From Bacillus fungorum (GTDB lineage: Bacteria > Bacillota > Bacilli > Bacillales > Bacillaceae_G): a stretch of 64,000 nt of DNA. The notes under the pieces were generated by a model that saw only the letters and a list, made by a program, of their open reading frames with translations, made no database searches and was not told where the DNA came from. Position numbers and translations under genes: made by a program. The DNA lies in assembly GCF_002746455.1 (NCBI RefSeq), contig NZ_NWUW01000019.1, positions 1-64,000 of the forward strand, in the 5' to 3' direction. Below are positions 52,053-60,282 of this stretch, piece after piece. Every line of letters begins with the position of its first letter. The first letter of the stretch is position 1.

Positions 52053-52086
52053 AAAAACCACCAAGCATTTTGCTTGGTGGTTTTGT
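52053..52086. terminator. Bidirectional terminator, lipoprotein/DUF2334
   Basis: AAAACCACCAAGC-ATTTT-GCTTGGTGGTTTT between convergent genes. Confidence 0.94.
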
Positions 52087-52087
52087 A

Positions 52088-53737
52088 TTAGGATTCTAAT
52101 TTTTTCGCACGTCTTAATAATAAAAGAAAGACAATGACAAAGAAACCAAGTATAAGGAAGAATCCATATTGTTTTATATAATCCATTACGTCACTTGCGC
52201 TTTTTGATTTTTCAACGTGAATGCCGTCTTTATTAGTAGTAATATGAATATCTTTCATTTTCACTTCATTTGTTTCTTTTTGTAAATCAATCCATTCTAT
52301 ATTTGGAATACTTTCTAGATTCTTTAACACTTCTTTTAATGGTTTTACACCTAAGTAAGGATGATAGAATGCACCAATAACTCCATCGGATAATTTAGAA
52401 ACTGATAGAGCACGTTCTTTCAGTTTAGCAATAGCTTGTGGCTTATCTTCTTCAATAAATCCGACTGTTTCAGGCATTAATTTCATCCCGTGTAAAAAGG
52501 ATGGAGTACTTGTATAAAATGGTGAGTGCATAGATTTCCAAGTTGTATCACTTAACTGTAGTTGTCCTACATAAGTTGAAAAGTACCTTGATAATATTTC
52601 ATATCCTTTTTGAGACATCGTGTAATGAGGTGCTTCAAATGCGACAGGATATAGTTTGGCGTCCACAAGTTCTTGAATGCCTTTTTCAATATGATCAGTC
52701 GTATATTTTTCTTCAAACTCTTCCCCTTTTTTTACGTATGTATTATATGCCTCTATAGTAGGGAAATCATCTTTTGTTTTTGGTTTTTCATGCTTCGGTT
52801 GACGAATTGGTTGATCTGTTTTTACGTCCCAAAATTCAAAACCTTCACCAGTTTCACTATCATAAAATTGGTGAGTATAACCATGCATAATAATTGCTGC
52901 ACCATTCTTTTGCATAGAGCGTAAAAGATCGACTAGCTCAGGTTTATCTTTTAAATGTATCGTCTTTCCTGTATCTGGATCTTTATATACCGGGATGACT
53001 GTAATCGTGTAAGGGATCTTTTTCTCTTTTAGTAAGGCAGCAATTTCTTTTAATTGATTTGTATCTGCGGCTGGATGAACGTCCTCAAGACGTAAATAAG
53101 CTTTCGCTTTATTTGTCGTTGGTTTTTGTCCAAAGTAAGAAAATAACATTTCACCGATGTAATGGGATATCCAGTTAAAAAGATGTGGCGTTGCAACGTA
53201 ATAAGATGTTTCATGGTGAACGATTAGTGGGTTCTTGCTATTTGAGTTTAAAGCGTTAGCAAGAACAGTTCCGTTTGTATCGAAAGATTGAATCAATCGT
53301 TCCTCTTCTAAAGTGTTTTTTAGCTTATTACTTGGATATTCGATTTTATTAACTCGTATATCATTATCCTTTAGGGTAATGAAAGAAAAGCGATTAGGTA
53401 ATTGCTCAACATTTTGTCCTAGAACTAATACTGGGCCTGAGAAATTTTCTATAAGTTGTTTTGTTTCAGTAGGAAACTCTTCTTTTTGTTCACCGATATA
53501 GACAATATGTGTATAAGAAGATGAGTTAGTAATTTCATTAGCCTTTTTTAAACTTTTCGTAGTTATATCGTTTGTAAAATGTCCGAATTGAGTATTAAGG
53601 ATTTGGATATTATTTGTAATTTTATCGTCTTTTGTACTATATAAAACAAGTAATTTTGGTTTTGATGACGTTTGTGCAGAGGTGTGGATAGGGATAAGAA
53701 GTAAAATACTGAACAAGAGTATTATGCACTTTTTCAT
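52088..53737 (-). CDS. DUF2334 polysaccharide-deacetylase-like protein
   Basis: A 549-residue protein: signal peptide (CIILLFSILLLIPIHTSAQ), an extracellular DUF2334 domain of the carbohydrate-esterase/deacetylase fold (AYLRLEDVHPAADTNQLKEI, AAIIMHGYTHQFYDSETGEG, PVAFEAPHYTMSQKGYEILS, GAFYHPYLGVKPL) and a C-terminal TM anchor followed by RRAKK. The metal-binding His/Asp pattern (EDVHP, HGYTHQ) is present. It resembles YdaL of B. subtilis, linked there to exopolysaccharide genes. Start at 53737 follows AGGAGCAGACCAA; an in-frame ATG 37 codons earlier has no site. Confidence 0.84.
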   Translation of the reverse strand: MKKCIILLFSILLLIPIHTSAQTSSKPKLLVLYSTKDDKITNNIQILNTQFGHFTNDITTKSLKKANEITNSSSYTHIVYIGEQKEEFPTETKQLIENFSGPVLVLGQNVEQLPNRFSFITLKDNDIRVNKIEYPSNKLKNTLEEERLIQSFDTNGTVLANALNSNSKNPLIVHHETSYYVATPHLFNWISHYIGEMLFSYFGQKPTTNKAKAYLRLEDVHPAADTNQLKEIAALLKEKKIPYTITVIPVYKDPDTGKTIHLKDKPELVDLLRSMQKNGAAIIMHGYTHQFYDSETGEGFEFWDVKTDQPIRQPKHEKPKTKDDFPTIEAYNTYVKKGEEFEEKYTTDHIEKGIQELVDAKLYPVAFEAPHYTMSQKGYEILSRYFSTYVGQLQLSDTTWKSMHSPFYTSTPSFLHGMKLMPETVGFIEEDKPQAIAKLKERALSVSKLSDGVIGAFYHPYLGVKPLKEVLKNLESIPNIEWIDLQKETNEVKMKDIHITTNKDGIHVEKSKSASDVMDYIKQYGFFLILGFFVIVFLLLLRRAKKLES

Positions 53738-53987
53738 TTGGTCTGCTCCTATTCTATATGTATAGTTCAATTTACAATTATATACAAGAAAAAAGTTATA
53801 GTCTATGAAAGTTACATTCTTGCACGTAATTACCAGCTGTTTTTTCACAAAATCGGTCTAAAGCATGATGATAATATGTATAGTTATTTGCTATGATAAA
53901 AGGGTAAGAGAATGATAGAATGTGGGTAATTGTAAAGGGAAGAAGGCTGAAAGGGGACAAATTTCAGCGGAGAAAGAGGTAGAGGTA

Positions 53988-54521
53988 GTGAAGAAATTCT
54001 TTGTAGGATTTTTAGTTGTCCTTGGGGTGTACTTATATTTCCAAGGAAAGTCTGAAGGAATGGGTAAGTTAGTGAATGAGATAAGCTATGTTGACTCAGA
54101 AGAAGCAAAACAGATGAAACAAGTTATTATAGAGGAAGCAAAGAAAGTCAATCTTCCAGAATGGATACCTCTTACAATTGCCGAACATGAAAGCCGGTTA
54201 AATCCAAGAAGTGTTGGAGATAACGGAACTTCATTCGGATTGTTTCAATTGCACCGTGGCGGTGGGCTTGCACCAGATCATTTAACCGATGAAGAGTTGA
54301 AAGATCCACGTATAAATGCGCAAATTGCAATGCCGCATTTAATGAAAGGATATAAGCGCGGGGTGCAAAAAGGTTTGACTGATTTTGCATTACTAAAATA
54401 TATAGCAAATACATCTGGATGGCCAGGGAATTTAGGGCCAGAGTGGACGGATAATAATATGAAGTATAACATCGGGTTAGAGGATGTGTACTATCGAAAT
54501 AAAGGTGTAATTAAAGAGTAG
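53988..54521 (+). CDS. Membrane-anchored lytic transglycosylase
   Basis: A 177-residue protein with one N-terminal TM (KFFVGFLVVLGVYLYFQG) and a soluble-lytic-transglycosylase-like domain: LTIAEHESRLNPRSVGDNGT with catalytic E68, SFGLFQLHRGGG and the C-terminal YIANTSGWPGNLG. It should cleave peptidoglycan glycan strands non-hydrolytically. Start chosen at GTG 53988, directly after AAAGAGGTAGAGGTA and giving a clean signal anchor; an upstream GTG at 53922 would add 22 charged residues. Confidence 0.83.
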   Translation: MKKFFVGFLVVLGVYLYFQGKSEGMGKLVNEISYVDSEEAKQMKQVIIEEAKKVNLPEWIPLTIAEHESRLNPRSVGDNGTSFGLFQLHRGGGLAPDHLTDEELKDPRINAQIAMPHLMKGYKRGVQKGLTDFALLKYIANTSGWPGNLGPEWTDNNMKYNIGLEDVYYRNKGVIKE

Positions 54522-54547
54522 GTTTTTGAGACCTACTCTATTTTTTG
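54512..54547. terminator. Terminator between transglycosylase and DUF4931 genes
   Basis: AGAGTAGGT-TTTTGAG-ACCTACTCT followed by ATTTTTT; overlaps the end of both genes. Confidence 0.9.
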
Positions 54548-55326
54548 TGGGTAATTGCGTCGTCTTGTTTTGTGAAATACTCCGCTAGTTGTATTTTCAC
54601 CTCTTCTAGTTTTGTGGAAACTTGCGGTATTTTATATCCTACATATAACGGTGAAACGACAAATCTAGGAACAACTTTACAAATGATTTTTCCGTTTAAA
54701 TAATAGAAGAATAAGTTATAACTACTACATCCTTTATGGAAATCTGTCAGTATGTAACGTACAGTTTGCTGAATATAATTTGCTAGTTCATCTATGCATC
54801 CAATATCTTCAATGATGATATTAAATTCAGTAAAACCGATAATAGGACGATCTGAAATATTGAGTTCAATATGTTTGTTTTTTTGTACAATGACTCCTCG
54901 GAAGTTGTCCTGTTCTACGTTACCGAGATAGTCTACATATTTCATTCCGATAATCTGCATGTGTGCATGATGCAAACTTCCACCTGAGAAGGGACCGTGA
55001 TTTTTGTATAAAATCACAGATGTGAATTCTTCGTTCTTCTGTAAGTCTAACCAATGTTTAATCGAGAAACGAATTAGCGATCTCATATGTTCTTTTGTAT
55101 ATGTCGCAATATGTTCTTCACAATTATCGGTTTCGATTAGCACCGTTTGAAATGTATCTTTTAATGTAGGAAATTTGTTTTTTAGCCAAATAATTGAGCC
55201 CTCAGTTGCTAAAATATCCGTTAAATTTTCTCTGTCACAAAAAGGACATGCTGCGCTTCTATTTCGAATGCTTTCTGGTTTTTGTTTGCCGATATCGTTT
55301 AAAAAGTATAGTTGTTGTGTATCCAT
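54538..55326 (-). CDS. DUF4931 / HIT-like nucleotidyltransferase family protein
   Basis: A 262-residue protein of the HIT superfamily close to galactose-1-phosphate uridylyltransferases. It has a zinc-type CPFCDREN near the N-terminus, LKNKFPTLKDTFQTVLIETD, and the active-site HxH in GGSLHHAHMQIIGM. I assign it to DUF4931. The physiological substrate is unknown. Start at 55326 follows AAAGGGGCATATATACAA (a long spacing). Confidence 0.82.
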   Translation of the reverse strand: MDTQQLYFLNDIGKQKPESIRNRSAACPFCDRENLTDILATEGSIIWLKNKFPTLKDTFQTVLIETDNCEEHIATYTKEHMRSLIRFSIKHWLDLQKNEEFTSVILYKNHGPFSGGSLHHAHMQIIGMKYVDYLGNVEQDNFRGVIVQKNKHIELNISDRPIIGFTEFNIIIEDIGCIDELANYIQQTVRYILTDFHKGCSSYNLFFYYLNGKIICKVVPRFVVSPLYVGYKIPQVSTKLEEVKIQLAEYFTKQDDAITHKK

Positions 55327-55412
55327 TTGTATATATGCCCCTTTAAAATATATGTAAAAATCCCGCTTAATACATTCGGGAAAAGGAGAAGGAAATCCTT
55401 TAAAGGGAATAG

Positions 55413-55471
55413 GAAAAAATAAAAGACAAGATATCCTTATTATGATAGGGTACCTTGTCTTTTATTTTTTC
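55413..55471. terminator. Terminator of peptide cassette E
   Basis: AAAAAATAAAAGACAAG and CTTGTCTTTTATTTTTT form long arms around a 24-nt loop; it lies right behind the third gene of cassette E on the minus strand. Confidence 0.9.
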
Positions 55472-55584
55472 TTTAATAGTGTGTATGGATAATATAGAGT
55501 ATTTTCATTATGTTTCTTTTTTCTATTTTTTATTGTGTATAAGGCAATTGCTGTACTTGCGATTATAATAATGGCTTTCTTCAT
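55462..55584 (-). CDS. Small membrane peptide E3 of cassette E (40 aa)
   Basis: AAAAGGGGTAAATGAAT precedes ATG 55584. The 40-residue product starts MKKAIIIIASTAIALYTI, a short TM segment, then a basic tail (KNRKKKHNENTLYYPYTLLK). Third gene of a three-gene unit with E1 and E2. No family recognised. Confidence 0.75.
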   Translation of the reverse strand: MKKAIIIIASTAIALYTIKNRKKKHNENTLYYPYTLLKKK

Positions 55585-55600
55585 ATTCATTTACCCCTTT

Positions 55601-55678
55601 TTATTGTTGGTTTAATTCTTGGCTAACTGCTTTTGCATCAACTAAAGCGTGTAAAATCATTTTTACCATGTTCATCAT
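55601..55678 (-). CDS. Small peptide E2 of cassette E (25 aa)
   Basis: A 25-codon gene: AAAAGGAGTGAAAGAAT before ATGATG; peptide MMNMVKMILHALVDAKAVSQ, ending ELNQQ. The part LVDAKAV...LN matches X1 of cassettes A-C, lacking the ten-residue insert near their N-terminus. Middle gene of the E unit. Confidence 0.8.
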   Translation of the reverse strand: MMNMVKMILHALVDAKAVSQELNQQ

Positions 55679-55694
55679 ATTCTTTCACTCCTTT

Positions 55695-55775
55695 TTATAG
55701 TTCGTTTAGTTCTTTTACAACTGCTTGTCCGTTCACTAATACCTCAAAGATTGCTTTTACGATTTCTTTCATCAT
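55695..55775 (-). CDS. Small peptide E1 of cassette E (26 aa)
   Basis: A 26-codon gene with AAAAGGGGGGGAACAATC before ATGATG; peptide MMKEIVKAIFEVLVNGQAVV, ending KELNEL. It is the most divergent X1-type member (LVNGQAV for LVDAKAV). First gene of the E unit, 16 nt before E2. Confidence 0.8.
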   Translation of the reverse strand: MMKEIVKAIFEVLVNGQAVVKELNEL

Positions 55776-55817
55776 GATTGTTCCCCCCCTTTTGTTGTCT
55801 CTCTTGTTTACATCTTT

Positions 55818-55882
55818 ATTGTATAGGGAGGCATCTTTTCGTACTATCGCTTTCCATTACGTGAACATAACAGTTTTGTAAG
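55818..55882 (-). promoter_or_regulatory. Peptide-cassette promoter, copy E
   Basis: Minus strand: CTTACA-AAAC-TGTTA, CGTAATG, AAAGCGATAGTAC, then 17 bp to TACAAT (plus-strand 55818-55823). The outer half-site is imperfect but the spacing is kept. Confidence 0.75.
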
Positions 55883-56010
55883 ATTTGATGTCACTTATTG
55901 AAATGTTTAGTCTATCTTCATTATTTTCAGAAAAATGACTATTCAAACGTGGAATGGGAAAGTATAATAAAGAAGTAAGTATTAAATTCCGTACGAAAGA
56001 GGTGAATGAG

Positions 56011-56145
56011 ATGAAACGTTCTTTAGCTGCACGTGCCAAATTTTTAGATTTTATCTATTTTTGTCGTGCAATTTTTCATGATGTAGTTGTTAACGGGATA
56101 CGTCTGTCCTTTTTTAACAATTGCATAGTAGCTATTGAACGATAG
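56011..56145 (+). CDS. Small protein (44 aa), possible leader peptide of the ABC-F gene
   Basis: ATG 56011 follows AAAGAGGTGAATGAG. The 44-residue basic product (MKRSLAARAKFLDFIYF, ending CIVAIER) contains AIFHDVVVNG, loosely like AIFEVLVNG of peptide E1. It ends about 70 bp before two terminator-like hairpins and the ABC-F gene, a layout seen in attenuation leaders of antibiotic-response ABC-F genes. It could equally be an independent small protein. Confidence 0.6.
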   Translation: MKRSLAARAKFLDFIYFCRAIFHDVVVNGIRLSFFNNCIVAIER

Positions 56146-56177
56146 AAATCTCTTCACCCATTTTTAATAAACGTGTG

Positions 56178-56250
56178 AAAAGGGAGCTATTTGGCTTCCT
56201 TTTTCTATGCTGAAAACCATGGGGAATGTTTCTTTCCCATGGTTTTTTTA
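56178..56250 (+). terminator. Tandem hairpins before the ABC-F gene (attenuator candidate)
   Basis: First hairpin AAAAGGGAGC-TATTTG-GCTTCCTTTTT (56178-56204); second AAAACCATGGG-12 nt-CCCATGGTTTT with TTTTTTTA (56213-56250). The second is a strong intrinsic terminator only 21 bp before the ABC-F start, so read-through must be regulated or the gene has a promoter inside. Confidence 0.75.
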
Positions 56251-56270
56251 TATTGAAAGGAGTACGGAAA

Positions 56271-58151
56271 ATGACAATTTGTAGTGTAAATAATGTAACG
56301 AAATCTTTTGGTGGAAACATCATATTTGAAAATATATCGCTTGAAATAAAGAATGGTGAACGTGTTGGATTAGTTGGTCGTAACGGTAGTGGGAAGACAA
56401 CAATCTTTCAGCTTCTAACTGGAATGGAAAGTTTGGATACAGGGGCCATTCATATGAAGAAAGGTACACGTATTGGTCATGTGGCACAAATTCCGAAATT
56501 TGATGAAGGTATGACTGTATATGATGTATTGAGTTCTGCCTTTAAGACAGAAAAGGAATTAGAAAGAGAAATGCGTACTTTAGAAAAAAATATGGCGGAA
56601 GAACAGGAACCGTCTGCGTTACAAAAATTAATGGAGAGGTACGGAGTAATTCAAGAAAAGTTTGCGTTTCTTGGTGGTTATGAAATAGAAGCGAATATTA
56701 TGAAGGTAGCAAATGGTCTACAGGTGACAGAACTATTCACTCGATCGTTTCTGGAGTTAAGTGGTGGGGAGCAAACAAAAGTAAGCCTTGCATACATGCT
56801 ATTGCAGAAACCAGATTTACTTTTATTAGATGAACCAACTAATCATTTAGATTTATTCGCTGTAGAATGGCTAGAACAATTTTTAAAAGAATACAACGGA
56901 ACGGTTATGGTCATTTCACATGATCGCTATTTCCTTGATGAAGTTGTAACGAAGATTTTTGATTTAGAAGATGGAGAGATTCACGTGTATCATACAAACT
57001 ATTCTCGGTTTGTTGAAGAAAAAGAAGAAAGATTGCTTCAGGAGTTTCAGGCTTATCAAGAACAACAAAAGAAAATAAAGAAAATGAAAGAAGCAATTAA
57101 GCGGCTACGTGAATGGGCAAATCAGGCGAATCCTCCGAATGAAGGATTGCATAAGAAAGCAAGAAGTATGGAACGTGCGCTGGAACGTATGGAGAAGTTA
57201 AAGAAACCTATTTTAGAACGAAAACAAATGGGACTCCAGTTTGAAGGGCAAGAGAGAAGTGGGAAAGATGTTGTTGTAATGAAAGAAGTGAGTAAAGGAT
57301 TTGCTGACCATCCTTTATTTAACGAAGCAAATTTACATGTTCGTTTTCAAGAGCGTGCGGCTATCGTTGGTCGTAACGGTACAGGAAAGACAACGCTACT
57401 AAAGTTATTATTAGAAGAAATAGAACCAGATGCTGGAGAAATTCGGATTGGTAGTAGTGTGAAAATCGGTTATTTGTCACAGCATGCGTATGGAAATATG
57501 AAGAGTAATGTATTAGAAGCTTTCAGGGAATATGTAGCTGTAACAGAGGGAGAAGCGAGACATATATTAGCTAAGTTTTTATTTTATGGTCCAGCGGTGT
57601 TTAAGAAAGTAACGCAACTGAGCGGTGGAGAAAAAATGAGGTTAAGACTTGCTCAACTTATGTATCAAGATATCAATTTTTTAATTTTAGATGAGCCGAC
57701 AAACCATCTCGATATTGAATCAAGGGAAGTTTTAGAGGAGGCTCTTGAACAATATAATGGAACGATTTTAGCTGTTTCACATGATCGTTATTTTTTAAAT
57801 AAGTTATTTGAAAAGACGTATTGGATTGATGAGCGTAAATTATTTGAGTTTGCAGGGAACTATGCATGGGCGCGTCAAAAATGGGAAGAAAAACTCGAGA
57901 AACAAGTAATAAAACAGCAGCACCAAGGAAGAAAAAGTATTGAACGAGTCCCTGTAAAAAAGAAAGAAACTAGGAATGTAGAGGAGATTGAAACAGAGTT
58001 AATGCATGTAGAAGAAGATATATATGCGCTTGAGTGTAAGATGGAACATGTAGTTGATGTTGAAATGCTTGAAAAATTGTATGAAGAAAAAACGAAGAAC
58101 GAGTTGTTACGAGCGGAGCTATATAATGAGTTAGAGAATATCGTGGAGTAA
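56271..58151 (+). CDS. ABC-F family ATP-binding protein
   Basis: A 626-residue ABC-F protein with two ABC domains and no membrane segments, acting on the ribosome. Domain 1: Walker A GRNGSGKT (36-43), LSGGEQTKVSLA, LLLLDEPTNHLD. A linker with coiled-coil (EEKEERLLQEFQAYQEQQKK...RLREWAN) follows. Domain 2: GRNGTGKT, LSGGEKMRLRLAQ, LILDEPTNHLD, and a C-terminal coiled-coil extension. Members either protect ribosomes from antibiotics or resolve stalled translation; which applies is unclear. Start at 56271 follows GAAAGGAGTACGGAAA. Confidence 0.92.
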   Translation: MTICSVNNVTKSFGGNIIFENISLEIKNGERVGLVGRNGSGKTTIFQLLTGMESLDTGAIHMKKGTRIGHVAQIPKFDEGMTVYDVLSSAFKTEKELEREMRTLEKNMAEEQEPSALQKLMERYGVIQEKFAFLGGYEIEANIMKVANGLQVTELFTRSFLELSGGEQTKVSLAYMLLQKPDLLLLDEPTNHLDLFAVEWLEQFLKEYNGTVMVISHDRYFLDEVVTKIFDLEDGEIHVYHTNYSRFVEEKEERLLQEFQAYQEQQKKIKKMKEAIKRLREWANQANPPNEGLHKKARSMERALERMEKLKKPILERKQMGLQFEGQERSGKDVVVMKEVSKGFADHPLFNEANLHVRFQERAAIVGRNGTGKTTLLKLLLEEIEPDAGEIRIGSSVKIGYLSQHAYGNMKSNVLEAFREYVAVTEGEARHILAKFLFYGPAVFKKVTQLSGGEKMRLRLAQLMYQDINFLILDEPTNHLDIESREVLEEALEQYNGTILAVSHDRYFLNKLFEKTYWIDERKLFEFAGNYAWARQKWEEKLEKQVIKQQHQGRKSIERVPVKKKETRNVEEIETELMHVEEDIYALECKMEHVVDVEMLEKLYEEKTKNELLRAELYNELENIVE

Positions 58152-58159
58152 AGAAATTA

Positions 58160-58212
58160 GAAAGAGCAAGTTATTTTCTCATATTTTGAGGGGAGGGCTT
58201 GCTCTTTTTATG
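58160..58212 (+). terminator. Terminator after the ABC-F gene
   Basis: AAAGAGCAAG and CTTGCTCTTTTT form the stem around a 28-nt loop. Confidence 0.88.
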
Positions 58213-58297
58213 TACGAAAGGATAAAAATTGGTATAATTTTCTTGTTATTGCAATGAAGAGACGAATTTTAGGTTATTAAAACGTGAGGAGAATGTT

Positions 58298-59491
58298 ATG
58301 TTAGGATACGCGCGGATTGCTACAATCGTCATGATTTGTTTTGTTTATGCAAACCATGTTTCACGTGAAACAGCACATTTACAATTTTTTGTGGGTACAG
58401 CACTTTTTATTTATATTGTGAATCATATTTTGCTAGTAAAAGTAAGCGGAGGTAAAAAACTTGTTTTTTATACACTATTAGCAAATGGGATAGTCACAGC
58501 TTTATTAGGTTTTTTATTTCCCGAGACATGTTTATATTTAATTATATTTGGAATTGATGCAGTAGGACTATTTATTCATGAATTTCGTAGAAGCATGACA
58601 TCCTTTTTTATTACTTTTTTCTTTCTTTGTTGGCTTATAAATATACTACATGCGTATCAACATACAGGTAGTTTAGAATTGGAGAGTAATGCCATTAATT
58701 TTATGTTCATCGTTTTTAGTGCTTTAGCTGGGAGTTTAATAAAAAAACTTACAGCTGCTCGGAAAATGGTAGATGAGCAATATGGAGAATTATCATTATC
58801 TCATACAGCTTTAAAAGAAGCGCATGAACAATTACGTCTATATGCCAAAGAGGTAGAAGAATTGACAGCCGTTCGGGAGCGAAATGATATTGCACGAGAA
58901 ATTCATGATACTGTCGGTCATAATATGACAGCCTTACTTGTTCAATTACAACTGGCAGAGGCTTTGTGGAAACAAAAATCAGACACTATGGAAGAGGTTT
59001 TACATACATGTCATGGGCTAGCCAAAAAATCACTTCAAGAGGTGAGAGCTTCTGTACATGCCTTAAAAGAAGAAGGTAAATTAGGGAACATAATAGAGAA
59101 TATGCGTGAAATGTTACATGAATATTCTAAAGCGACGAAAGTACAAGTATTTTTTCAATTACAAGGGGATCCGGTTGTGATTCCGTTGTCACTACAACCT
59201 ACACTGCTCCGGGTTATGCAAGAGTCTTTAACTAATGCAAAGCGACATGGGAAAGCGAGTTTATGTGAAGTGAGTTTAACTTGTTCGACGAAACAAGTTA
59301 AACTATGTATTTTGGATAATGGCGTGGGAGTTAACGAGGTAAGCCCGGGTTTTGGTTTACTTAATATGAGAGAACGCGTAGAGGAACATGGTGGAACTAT
59401 TCAATTTGAGAGTGAGATAGAAAAAGGCTTTCAGTTACAGATTGAATTTCCACTTCAGGAGAAAACGTGGATAATAGGGGGAACTGTATGA
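58298..59491 (+). CDS. Sensor histidine kinase, NarL/DesK type
   Basis: A 397-residue kinase with four to five TMs in residues 1-145 and no large extracellular domain, a coiled linker, and a HisKA_3 domain with phospho-acceptor H203 in AREIHDTVGHNMTALLVQLQ; the HATPase domain shows QESLTNAKRHGKAS and LDNGVGV...GFGLLNMRERV. It phosphorylates the regulator encoded directly behind it (4-bp ATGA overlap). Together with the ABC exporter downstream it resembles the yvfTU-yvfRS arrangement of B. subtilis. Start follows GTGAGGAGAATGTT. Confidence 0.93.
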   Translation: MLGYARIATIVMICFVYANHVSRETAHLQFFVGTALFIYIVNHILLVKVSGGKKLVFYTLLANGIVTALLGFLFPETCLYLIIFGIDAVGLFIHEFRRSMTSFFITFFFLCWLINILHAYQHTGSLELESNAINFMFIVFSALAGSLIKKLTAARKMVDEQYGELSLSHTALKEAHEQLRLYAKEVEELTAVRERNDIAREIHDTVGHNMTALLVQLQLAEALWKQKSDTMEEVLHTCHGLAKKSLQEVRASVHALKEEGKLGNIIENMREMLHEYSKATKVQVFFQLQGDPVVIPLSLQPTLLRVMQESLTNAKRHGKASLCEVSLTCSTKQVKLCILDNGVGVNEVSPGFGLLNMRERVEEHGGTIQFESEIEKGFQLQIEFPLQEKTWIIGGTV

Positions 59492-60144
59492 TTCGGATTA
59501 TGATTGTTGATGATCAATCACTCATTCGTGATGGTTTAGCGATGTTATTAAATTTACGTCCGGAATTTGAAGTAGTAGGAACGGCTACGGATGGAGATGA
59601 AGTGATACAAAAGGTGAAAGAGCTACATCCTGAAATTATTTTGATGGATATTCGGATGCCTCGTATGAATGGTGTTGAAGGAACACGTTTAGTTAGAGAA
59701 CAGTTCCCTCATATAAAGGTTCTTATGTTGACGACTTTTAGTGATAGTGAGCTTATTTTTGAAGCATTGGAGCAAGGAGCAAGTGGCTATTTATTGAAGG
59801 ACATGGAGACAGATGCAATCGCTCAAGCAATTTTAACGGTGCATAGTGGAGGGGCTGTGCTTCCTCAGGATGTAACGGCGCAAATCATAAAAGAATTAAA
59901 AAAGACAAAAGTAGTAGTAGAGTACAACACACCAGAACAATTAGAAGAATTAACTGAGCGAGAAGTAGATGTTTTAAGAGAAATTGGACTCGGGTTAAAT
60001 AATAAAGAGATTGCGGAAAAGCTATTTATTACAGAGGGAACTGTTAAGAATCATGTTTCTAATTTAATTAGTAAGTTAGAACTGAGAGATCGAACGCAAG
60101 CAGCCATATACGCAGTGAGGTATGGCATCACGATGTACACATGA
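59488..60144 (+). CDS. Response regulator, NarL/FixJ (LuxR) type
   Basis: A 218-residue regulator: receiver domain with D8, D9 and phosphorylation site D54 (ILMDIRMPRM), K104 region GYLLKDM, and a LuxR-type HTH (LTEREVDVLREIGLGLNNKE, LFITEGTVKNHVSNLI). It starts inside the kinase stop codon. It probably activates the ABC exporter genes 140 bp downstream. It is not an OmpR/BceR-type regulator, so it is not the expected activator of the peptide-cassette promoters. Confidence 0.94.
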   Translation: MIRIMIVDDQSLIRDGLAMLLNLRPEFEVVGTATDGDEVIQKVKELHPEIILMDIRMPRMNGVEGTRLVREQFPHIKVLMLTTFSDSELIFEALEQGASGYLLKDMETDAIAQAILTVHSGGAVLPQDVTAQIIKELKKTKVVVEYNTPEQLEELTEREVDVLREIGLGLNNKEIAEKLFITEGTVKNHVSNLISKLELRDRTQAAIYAVRYGITMYT

Positions 60145-60161
60145 CTTTTGGCATATATAAT

Positions 60162-60196
60162 TGTGAAAAAGCAGCAGAATTTGCTGCTTTTTTATT
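60162..60196 (+). terminator. Terminator after the response regulator
   Basis: AAAAAGCAGCA-GAAT-TTGCTGCTTTTTT separates the two-component system from the exporter operon. Confidence 0.92.
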
Positions 60197-60282
60197 TTGT
60201 ACTTCTATCTTAAGGGTGATGGAGAAGAGAAGAGATTTTTCTACAATGAAATTGTAAATGAATGCAAAGGGGCTGAATCAGT

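Noticed and set aside
42490..55882. The repeated intergenic elements as a CRISPR array
   Set aside because: The repeats are hundreds to thousands of bases apart, carry promoter geometry and are linked to genes; no cas genes are present.
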